Positions 24,211 to 36,300 of a stretch of 64,000 nucleotides of DNA are shown in pieces (the first letter of the stretch is position 1; every line of letters starts with the position of its first letter). The stretch is from NCBI RefSeq assembly GCF_932526225.1, contig NC_064043.1, positions 13,390,085 to 13,454,084 on the forward strand. Direction: 5' to 3'. Position numbers and translations under genes: made by a program. Under the pieces are notes generated by a model, which ran no database searches, was not told the DNA's origin, and saw nothing but the letters and a program-made list of their open reading frames with translations. This DNA is from Nematostella vectensis (Eukaryota; Cnidaria; Anthozoa; Actiniaria; Edwardsiidae).

Positions 24211-27200
24211 ATGGAGGGAAACTTGAAAGAGAATGGATGGTAATATTTCTTCGGATTCCACAGCTTTGATGCTCAAACCCCAACATAATTAACGCTCAGT
24301 GATTATTCTGCGTATGCGCTGGTGTGATTCCAGCTCATATAGAAAGCGGCTGTAGCTTTTAGGTGAATTGGGTATCTCCCGCATGGCCGGCTGAAATTTG
24401 TTTTTGCATCAGTTTTGACACACGCGTCGGTAGCGTTCCGCTCGTTTTGCCTGAAATAGGACGTGCAATGGCTAACCAATTCTTCGGATTTCTTGCATTA
24501 AAGGTTTCTCTCAACTGAAGGCATTGCTGAATGCGAAAAAGCTTGCTCGAAGGAAAAGCCCACGACAACAGATCTCGCTAAAGCTGCCGCTAACGTAAGT
24601 CGAACATTTCCCAGTGTGTGTTTGTGGCGTTCTGCTAACCATCGCGCTAGATACCACTGGACATACCAGTGATCTAAAAGGCTACTCTCATGAATCCAGT
24701 CTTTAGGGATCCATAACGGAATTCCCCAATACTGTAGGCGTAAAGACATTGAGAATTTACATGTCAGTCAAAGGATTTCTCCTCAATTCATTAAATATGA
24801 TCACTTTAAAGTTTAATCAGGCCAGAGCTTAGGAGTAGCTTTCTACACGGTTTGCTTGTCGGCGAAGGATCTTATACTTCCTATGTTTATATGTTTCTAC
24901 CATTTCTAAGCTTGTACGTTTAGTGTTTATTTGGTTGTCATCCTGTTTAGTTTGGCATAAGGACGATGTTATACGCGGAAATTCCCAAACGCACCTGATT
25001 GATTGTTCTAGCTCTCCGCTCGTCTTCCTCGATCAAAATAGATCGCCAACCCTGGACAAAGCGAAGACTGAAAACATTTTCAACGGCTTGAATGTAAACA
25101 ATTTGTTAAAGTATTTAATCAGAACATGATGAGAGAGGCGATTACTGACTTGAACCTATTGTTGGGACAAAAGCAGGGATAATTTGTACATTCGTACATA
25201 AATTTCTTGACATATTATTGTCAAGTGGCCCTACCGATTGTGTAATTACTATAGACCTCTCATGTGCTCGGTTTTATCTAGAAATTAGTCAAGTCGGTGA
25301 TTTTGTAATCTCACACTGGGAACAAGGTTGATTTTATATATGAGCTGTATTTGTGATTGTGTTTTTGCATACTATAAATAAGTGGGTCTAGTTTGAATTT
25401 TTCTGCTTGCGCGATTCACCTGTGTTGTGGTTAAATTTTATGCATCTTTCAAACCATAAAACAATGCCACACGATTCCATAATCAAATTACTATTAAATA
25501 CGATGCTTCTAGCAATATGTGTTTGTAAATATTGTTTGATAACTGACAGGTCTCTTGTATTCATTTACATACAACACTGTTGACATTCATCTTCAGAATA
25601 ACTTTAATTTCCATATAAATGTAGAAATTATACAAGCATTTCCGTAAATCTACAATCGAGACCTCATTTTTGGTCAGGATATTACTCTCTGTTAATAGAG
25701 AAGATGTCCTTAAAATAACATAACAAGCTAAGCCCATTGTCGGGTGTTTACTGTTATGATGGTGTTATACATATAAACTATTTGTGTGTGCCCTTGAACT
25801 TGGGAATAGTTCATACTTGTGTGTTTTATTTAAGTCAAATATATGTGGCATTCTTAAGTAGGTTTTCTAATTGTGATAAATAGGTATTCTTAATATATTG
25901 ATAAAAACATTTTTTTGTTGAGGAAAGATAATTATTTTCCTTCTCAATGAGATCCTCTCCAATTTGATATCTCTGCTTCCATAAATGGAATGATTTACCA
26001 TAGATAAAGACTAGGTTTAGCATTATAAGAATATTAAGAGGATCTCTCATGTCAAACTTCAATTATCCACCTTTTATATTATAATATATTAATAGTTAAT
26101 CATATTTTGCTGCTATTTGAAGGACAACTACATAACTATATATGTATTTAGTTTGTCTGTTCAATAAATTGTTACAAGCTAATGAACTGAGAAGTCTATG
26201 TGTTAAATACTTGAAATATTTGTGAATATTTCATGTCACACTCAGGCTAAATTCCCGTTCTGTTTGAGCCTCATATTTAGAAACTTTGGTTATTTAGAAA
26301 CTGTTTAAGAAAACAGTCTGTTGTGACATGTTAATGTTTAAATTAATAATTGACAAGTTTGTCCTTTGGGCTGTTCCAGGTATTTTATGTACCGAAAAAA
26401 CCTCTGCTGATTATTAATACTGTAGCATATTTCCCAATCTGCAGCACTCTTTGTTCTTTAACTCAATGTTATGATTTTTTAATCCAACCTTAAACTAATG
26501 AAATATGGTAATATTTTTTTCCCCAATATTTTTTTCATTGAAGGCTAGATTTCTGCATTGGAATTTTATTGCATATACTGTACAGTAATATCTTGATTAT
26601 CTTGGCAAGTTCCTGCCAGCAAAAACTATAAAGTTTTAATTGAAATAATGGAAATAAAATAGTCAATTGATGTAATAGCTAATAAGATAAGATTCTGGCA
26701 TAGTTTAGGTACTGTTCCATAGATAATGAAAGTAGCAGATATTTCTGGAAGCTATACAGGCTGCATATTCTAATTATACCTGAGTTTTTTTACTGTTTTT
26801 TTTTTCTAGTTGGACTTAAGACAGTTTGGATTGCAGCAAATCCCTGATGAACTCAGCAAAGGAAAACTAACCTCTGTAAGTAAACCAAAAAAAGGAAATT
26901 TAATGAGGGTTGTCCATTTCACCAACAAATTTATTCATGGCATTGTTTGAGACAAAAAAAATCCACTGGAGTGTATTAGAGAATAAGGTAAAATAATGGA
27001 AGGGAACAATGCCATGGATATCTTTGTCAGAGTATTGGATTAGCCTCATCAATATGATTTTGATCCGTAAAGGGCATAGAGTGATTGTTGATTTATTGTA
27101 CAGATTAAAGGCCCAATTGTTCTTCAAATCCAAAAGCTGCGTAATATATCTGCTCCTAAAGCCAATGAGGAGTCCAACCATGCTCCGAGACTACTGAAGC

Positions 27201-27295
27201 TACAGTTGACTGACGGCCGGATCAACTGCCAGGGGTTAGAGGCCGCAACAATCCCAGATCTGAGGTATCATCAATATCATTATTGTCATCATAGC

Positions 27296-27326
<31 letters not shown>

Positions 27327-30300
27327 GTCATCATTATCATCATCATCATCATCGTCATCATCATCATCATCATCATCATCACCATCATTATCATCATCAT
27401 CATTATCATCACCATCATTATCATCATCATCATTATTACCCTCATGATCATTATAGCCATCATAATCATTATTATCATCATTATTAGCACCATAGCCATT
27501 ATAATCATCATCATTAGCATCATAGCCATCATAATCATCATCATTAGTATCATAGCCATCATAATCATCATCATTAGGATCATAGCCATCATAATAATCA
27601 TTAGCATTGTAGCGACCATAACCATCATTAGCATCATAGCCATCATAATCATCATCATTAGGATCATAGCCATCATCATCATGATCATTATAGCCATCAT
27701 AATCATCATTAGCATCATAGCCATCATAATCATCATTAGCATCATAGCCATCATAATCATCATCGTTAGTAGGATCATAGCCATCATCATCATGATCATT
27801 ATAGCCATCATAATCATCATTAGCATCATAGCCATCATAATCATCATCATTAGTAGGATCATAGCCATCATCATCATGATCATTATAGCCATCATAATCA
27901 TTATTAGCTTCATAGCCATCATTATTATCATCATTAAAATCATAGCCAGTATAATCATCATCATTAAAATCATAGCCAGTATAATCATCATCATTAGCAT
28001 CATATCCATCATAATCATTATCATTTGCATCATAGCTATCATAATCATCATCATTAGGATCATTATCATCATCATTTGAATCATAGCCATCATAATCATC
28101 ATCATTAGGATCATTATCATCATCATTTGAATCATAGTCATCATAATCATCATCATTAGGATCATTATCATCATCATTTGCATTATAGCCATCATAATCA
28201 TCATCATTTGCATCATTAGCATCATAGCCATCATAATCATCATCATTAGTATTATAGCCATCATAATCATCATCATTAGGATCATAGCCATCATAATCAT
28301 CATCATTAGGATCATAGCCATCATCATCATCATGATCATTATAGCCAACATAATCATCATTAGCATCATACCCATCACAATCATTATCATCATCATCATT
28401 ATTAGCATCATAGCCATCATAATCATCATCAATATCATCATCATTAGCATTATAATCATCATCATCATTAAAATCACAGCCATCTTAATAATCATTTTCA
28501 TCATTATCATTATCATCATTAGCATCATAACCATCATAATAATTGTCATTGAAATCAGAGCCATCATAATCATCATGCCATTTTATCACCATTGTCATCA
28601 CACAACCATCCTTTTATTGGCTTCATTATCATCATCAGCATCATTATCATCAACTATATTCCTTGTTGATAAAATTTAACTGCACATTAACACTAATATT
28701 ATATTATATAAGAGTACAAACTGCCAAAAAAGTATGTTAATTTGTTAAAAATAGATGTGGGGATTATCACATTCATTCACTGAATAATTGTTGCTGTTGT
28801 CAATAGTGCTTGCATGATTTTGCTTCTAATAGTTTTTTTTTTTCTCTGTTTGCTGTTATTCCAGCCTTAGCACCCCTCCTGGTACCAAGATATGTCTGGT
28901 CGGTAGCGTGCCTGTACAGAACAGTGTCTTGATGCTCGACAGCACCAACTTGAAGGTGCTGGGGGGTGAGGTTGAAAAGTTGGTAACAAAATGGAAACTT
29001 CAGAAAGTGAGTAGTTTATTGTACTTTTAGGCTAAAATATTTTTTGCTAGTTGCCAATATTAATGTGGTAAACTTTATTTATCTTATACACTATGCTTAA
29101 AATATTTTTTGCTAGTTGCCAATATTAATGTGGTAAACTTTATTTATCTTATACAATATGCTGTTTGATAATTATAATGGTTCTATAATAGAACCTTGCC
29201 ATTTTGGTAACCATATGATATCCTTATCAATCAGCTTATTTAAAGTCTTTTTTCATTAAAAAGAATTTTATCTAGACAGTCAATGAAATATCTAAGATAG
29301 GAAATTGTATAAGAACCACAAGGTAACAATTGCTTATCAGGTTTTCTATAAATGGTTGTGGTTGTTGTGGTTTTTTGTGAAAATGTGTCTTTTTTGTTAT
29401 AGACATTAGCAAAGCACTCGAGAACCATACCCAGTGGGGAGGAGGGGCCCCCACCATTTGTGCCTTTCCGTCAGCTTCAGGGTGACTCACGGGGAAGACC
29501 GGGTGACCGGCATAAAGGTATGTTGTTCTTATTATGATGATGAATACTTATTATCAGCCTTCCACCCAGGATCCCCCCCCCCAAAAAAAAAAAAAAAAAA
29601 AGGGATCACAGTCCATGCCTTGTGTGCTAATTATGGTCCATATTGTCCAATATTATTAATATTAAATATTAAAATAACAAATACTAGGTGGTAATTATTG
29701 TCCATAACAAGGGGATTATTCTGTTGTGCATGCGCATTTCATGATGGTCAAAATGGCGGATGTGCAATGTTATGACAAAAACTCGCAATGTTTTTGGACT
29801 GTAGAGATATCTTCTTTGACCAGCAATTTCCCACAGAAGGCAAACAGAATGTTTGTATGTAGTTCCACTCGAATCAGCGATTGCCGGATACCATTTTGCG
29901 CGCTAAATATTACCATAAATATGCCAAACAATTAACTATTCTCAGGAATCAATGGTGGGGTGTAATGATTTCTACATAAATTTTGAGAATGATATCTTCA
30001 TTATTTGAGGACGACTGTACTGGGGCTTTGCAGTATGACAGTCTTTCTTCTATAGTTTATTTGATTGGATATTATGATCCATACTTTTCTGTTCGGATAA
30101 ACTTATTTACAGCTATGACGTGTTTTGCTTGATTCATTGTTTGAGTTAAAATTGACCACAGTGATTTTCTCAGGATCTGGGAAATAAAACCACTGTTCCC
30201 AGATTGTGATCACTTTTATCGTCCCTTATTTATCAGGATTTAATGAGTGCCATTTATAGGAAAATCGGAGAAAGATTTTAAATTATTTTTTTAGTGTGGG

Positions 30301-33300
30301 GTATCAATTTTCTAGGGTATGATTTCTGGTAGAACTGTTTGCGGTTTTCATATCAAGCACAAGTTGTTCTGAATCACATACAATTATCATACCCTTCTCT
30401 AAACATGGCCTTTCATTGTTCAGAAATCGGAGATATTTTTGGAGATATTGTTACCTAAATAAACACTTAGATATCACTTCTCATGAATATCTGGGCTTTT
30501 TGTATTTATCATTATTATTATGGAAAATAGAGTAATAAAACCACACAAATAATGCCAGTATGTTGTGCACAACTATTAATAAATTATTTTTTTTTACGTC
30601 TATACTAGCAAAATTGGAGAACACCTTTAACTTTACTTGTTTTGTGTCAGTTTTGAGCATAATTACGAGGTAAAGTCATTATGGTAATTTATTCTTTTGT
30701 TCCATAAGTAATCATTGTTTAAGTTGATGGTGGTGAGTAGGGAAGTAGCCAGCATTTCACTGCCGGTAGCCCCCTTCTAATGAAACCCCTGACAACCAGA
30801 CATCTTTGCAGATCTAAATCTTGCGCTGTGGTTGAGTGGTTTACCCTTAGGAGAGCCTGCAATCATCGGATGTCGGCCAGCATCTGCGTGCATGGTCATT
30901 CATAATAGTCCCTTGTTATTGTCCATACCCTAACAATCCACAGGGAATCTAACCCTTGATATCCATTTCCATTCTAGTGAATAGTGGCATCTCAAATGGT
31001 TATGAGAAGCATAGCAACCATGAAAATAATGAGGGAAGAAATCGGAATGACAATAGAGGAAATCGGGCCTCACAGGACTCTGGAAACCGCAGGGATCGAG
31101 GGCAGACCTACCACTCCAGAGAAGATCGCAACGATTACAGGGGGGATAACTACAGAGGGAATAATCGCAATGACAACAGAGATACTAGAGTAAATTATAA
31201 TAGAAATGATTCCAAAGATACAAGAAATGATTCCCGAGACTCAAGAATGGCAACTCAAGAAAAGTCCTATGGTAGACCTCAGTACGATGGCCGGCCTAAC
31301 AACAGAGATAGCAATGACAGATGGAAACAAGGGCAAGACGAGAGGGGTCAAGAGGCTGGAAGGCGGGACCAGGGGGGCGAGGATAGAGGCACATACAGAA
31401 AACCTGACCAAGGGAGAGCTGACAGGACTGAAAGAGGCCCCCCATATGTGTCTAGCAGAGGGGGGGGAAGGGGTGGCACACGAGGTGGAAGGGGAGGAAG
31501 AAGGGACAGTGCAGGTACTTTTAAAAAGCCTTATAAGGTTGTACTGTGGAAACAGTGGTAAACAGGGGCATACGCAGGCTTTTAACAAGTTGCAGTCAAA
31601 TAATTCAGAAGCTGGATGAGGGCGTGGCCCCTCGTCACCGTGAAGATCTCATAGCTTCCGCTTTTGTGTTGGAAATTGACGGCAATAAGTCAGATTTTAT
31701 TACACGATCCCTTTTCATCCTCGATCTGAGATACGAAATCAGTTGTCACATGGCACTGAGCGACAAAACGGTATGTTTTGAAATCATCTGTGGAATTTTT
31801 TTGCAGTCCAGTGACTGCAGGCCTATAGGCTGCATACGCCCCTGGTAAATTTCTGCACAAACATGTTTTATAACTGTCTTCTTTGTTACACTAGATTTGC
31901 ATTTGACTTGAAAGAATATCCATAGTATACTGTTTATAAATTAATTGGTATTTAGATATTTTTTTATGTTAGTTTAACAATACTTGTTATCTAAGCTTTG
32001 TTATCTGAAAAATTTGTGAGAGATTAGTCATAGAGTTTCACGACAATTGAGCAACAAATGCACATGGACAAGAAATAAATATTTTTATTCTTAGCAGTTA
32101 TTTTGCATTGTATTTGACCAGGCCGAGGCCAATCAGACTCCACTGAGCAAGATGAGCAAGATGAGTACCGCGCACGGCAGCCATCGGACTGTGGAACACT
32201 CTGGGACTATTTAGAATCCAAATTACCAGTTAAATGTAAGTAATGTCAAATCTGATAAGCATTGCCATGAGATTTACAAGATGTTTTTTTAACCTATTCA
32301 ATCCTGAGTACTTTTGAGCTAAATTGTGAGAAAAACAGACTGAAAACAGAAACTTCCCCCCTATTTGAAGTCCCACACTACCAGTCAAGGTAAACTACCA
32401 CTGACCCAAGACGGTATGTCTTGAAGTTTCCAACAATGCACTGCGTTGTCTCTTCAGTCTAGTGATGGCACTGCTACAGCCTGTTGCTGACAACAGATTT
32501 GCGCTTGTAATTTGCTTTAAAATTACAGCTTTTTCATATCTGGAGAGTGCCCTTGGACATCATGAAGTCTGTTGGAGTAAAATTAATGCTCTGCTTATTG
32601 ATGTTTGCACGCTGATGTTGATTCATTAGGATAATTACTTGTTCAGGCTTCACCTATTGAGAAAGGAATTTTCTAGTGACTGGCCCCATACTCGGATGTG
32701 GAACATTGGAACATACTTATACCTTAAGTTATTGTTATAGGTTTATGTAGAGGTAGAGGTTAAAGTAAACATAAAGGTATAGCTGTAGTTAAATTGTGGG
32801 AGTTATCAAAAGGCTCGTCTGTTAGCAGCAGTTGTAAAAGTTTGGGAAGGCTTCTCTGGAGTGTTACACTAATAAGTGAATTTCTTTGCAACAGCAACGT
32901 CAAAACCTTTATCACCTTCGCCAACCGCAACAACCGCCACAACAACAACAGCAACAATGCAGCAGACATTAAAGGGTGAGAGCCAATCCCCTGAGCCTGA
33001 CAGCGAATCAAACAGCTCACCAACTCTTCCAAGACAGGGGAGCTCTGATAGTGAGCCCCCACCACAACCAGCCAAGCAGGAATCTAATCGCAGGACAAAA
33101 CAAGAGGGGACACCCTCTCCCCCAAGGGAGCAGCAAAAGGGACGGGACAGCGAATGGGGGAGGGGGGACAGGGGAGATTCAAGGGAATCTACCATACCAC
33201 ACCGAGGGCAGCAAGGGCCACGGCAGTACCAACAGAGGCAGCAAAACCCAGGTCAGGGGCGTAACCGGGGACAGAGAGGCAGGCATGAGGATGGAAGGAT

Positions 33301-36300
33301 GCACAACCAGAGCCTCCCCCCTCGGATGCAGAAAAAACAACAGCAGTACCAGCAGCATTACTACAATAGAGATTCCAGCTCCTCAACTGATAAAGAAGTA
33401 CAAAGAGACAAGAACAGCTCACCGTCATCAGGATCAGGTGGTGAGGGAAGATCCAGTCAGTCTCCAAGTACCCCGTCAGTGGAGTCCCCAAAAAGTAATG
33501 ACAGCCCACAACCAGCAGGACAGCAGAAGTACCAAGGCAGAAAGGGGTACCAGCGACATCCCCAGGACAGCCAGAGCCCAAGTAGCAGCCAGAAGCCAGC
33601 CGAACCTCAGCCTGTGCAGACCTATGTGCCACCGCAACAGGGTCTACCCCAGCCAGTCTACCAAATCGATCAAACCCGCCATTATGAGATGCAAGCTATT
33701 CGAGAGCAGCCGGACATGAACACCATGGTACAGCATGGGTACCACTACCAGCATGCCACGCCCCCTGTCCCTGCACCACAACAGTATCCCGTCTATCAGC
33801 TGCAGCACCAAATGACTGCACCACCCTCTCAACAGGCAATGTCGGCATCTCAGCAACAGCAAGTTCATACTCAAATGGCACCTGTGAGTAACTAGAGGTG
33901 TTAATCTACTCTGATTGCTCCTACACCGATCTATACTGCCCCTGTATTGTACTTGTTCATTTTTAGAGGGAACTTTTAATTCACTCTTACACCGACCTTA
34001 GCTGGCCTTTTGATGTGATATTTTTTGCTAAGGTTTCATTTAACCAGCTCATTCATGCACCTTGTTTTATACTTTGTCCTCTTTTAAAGGCTTCAATTAA
34101 TATAACTATTAATTCTTATACTGGTTTCAACCTTTACTGTAATGTGCATGTGTTCACTTAATTTTAAAATCTATTTCTATTACAAGCATATTTGTTTTGT
34201 ATTGATACCACTTCTACTAGTTTATTAATCTATCTGTTCCTTTGCCTCTGTGCCTTTGTGGCAGTATTAAACCACTAACAGCTTAGCTGGCCTTGTGATA
34301 CAACCACAAGCCGAAAAATGTCAAAAATACAAAATTAACGACATAAACTCGATATATTCGGAATCAGTCTATTGGGTATTTTTATTTTTTTATAATAACC
34401 CTCAAAAATCAACATCGGAAACAGCTCAGTTTGTCTTGTCCTTCTTTCTAGATTCGATGGAAGAAAGGAGATCAGTGCTTAGCATTACGGCGTGATGGCC
34501 AGGTAAGATCAATTGTGGACTTGTAAGATCAGACAAATACGGCCAAGTTGTCAATAAAATATGATATTGTGCAGTAGCTAGTGAGGTATTTGTTGTTCTT
34601 TGTGTAGTAGCAATGAGTGTATAATCGTTTTATTCTGTGTCAAGTAGCTATTAGTGAAGAACTTATATTATTCTGTGTGTAGTTCTACAGCGCTAAGATT
34701 GAGGACATCACCCCTGATGGTACGCAGTGCATGGTTTCCTTCCCAGACTTCCAAGGGGTCTGTGAGATGGTGATGGTTACATCTCTCAGACCTTTTCCTA
34801 TCATCGCCTGGGTAAGACAGCTTTGTTCGTATCCCTGTATTCCATATAAACCACATTGTAACTCCACATTGTAACTTCATTGAGCTTTGAAGAAAATGTT
34901 AAGCACTGTATATAAAAGAGTAGGAGTTGGGAAAAAACATTTTTGATTAATGTGTTTCCTAAACAATACCAGCCAATTTCCAAGATAGGAAATGATGCAT
35001 ATTTTTGTCACGTCCATGGAATAGGAGTTGTTTTGTCAGGTATAGAATTTTGTCTCTGCATACCCTAGAAAATACCAGCCAGTTACCAGGATAGGAAAAG
35101 AGGTATCTTTGTTTTTACATCCATGGAGTAAGCACTTAAAATCTGCCCATCTTGTTGTTTTTGTTTACTGTACTGTTTATTACTTTGTATTAGTATGGAG
35201 GAAGCCTCGGAATGAATTAACTCTACTTGGGATACAATCTTTTGTACATTTTTAGACCGATGCAGGAAATGTGCCCCACTCCATGCCAGCCACTTCTATC
35301 ACAGCAGTCCCAGTTTATGCCCAACCTACCCCGGTTGCTATGGTACCCCGACCTCAAGTCATGGTTCCTGTCCAAGCCCAGCCTCACTTCAGTATGGCAC
35401 CACGGGTGGCAGCCCAACCCCCACACCCACCCCCAGGGGTGCAATGGCAGCCTGCGCCAATGAGCTACCCGGCTGATATGAGGGCCCAGGCTTACCAGCC
35501 CATGGTACATTACGACCCTATGCCCCAGACCTCAAATCCTGCTGCACGGCCTGCCTTCTACGCTGTCCCTCCAGGTGGCCCTGTCCAGTTTGTAAGAGGA
35601 GTCAAGGAGTTACATGGACAAGGTACGACAGTGGAACCCTGTTAATAAGGGCAGTGTTTACAACCCTGTTAATAAGGGCAGTGTTTACAACCCTGTTAAT
35701 AATGACAACGTGTACAACCCTGTTAATAAGGGCAGTGTTTACAACCCTGTTAATAAGGGCAGCGTGTACAACCCTTTTAATAAGGACAGCGTGTACAACC
35801 CTGTTAATAAGAACAGCGTGTACAACCCTTTTAATAAGGGCAGCGTGTACAACCCTTTTAATATAAACAGCGTGTACAACCCTGTTAATAAGGACATCGT
35901 GTACAACCCTTTTAATAAGGACATCGTGTACAACCCTGTTAATATAAACAGCGTGTACAACCCTTTTAATAAGGACATTGTGTACAACCCTGTTAATAAG
36001 GACAGCGTGTACAACCCTGTTAATAAGGACAGCGTGTACAACCCTGTTAATATAAACAGCGTGTACAACCCTTTTAATAAGGACAACGTGTACAACCCTT
36101 TTAATATAAACAGTGTGTACAACCCTTTTAATAAGGACAACGTGTACAACCCTTTTAATATAAACAGTGTGTACAACCCTTTTAATAAGGACAGCGTGTA
36201 CAACCCTGTTAATATAAACAGTGTGTACAACCCTTTTAATAAGGACAACGTGTACAACCCTTTTAATATAAACAACGTGTACAACCCTGTTAATAAGAAC

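Noticed and set aside
27236-28576. Met/Ile-rich frames of 446 and 211 codons
   Set aside because: Translation of a TCA/ATC microsatellite inside a TDRD3 intron; only exon 27104-27264 is real.
34668-34880. Minus-strand frames over the Tudor exons
   Set aside because: Shadows of the plus-strand TDRD3 exons, with no splice context of their own.
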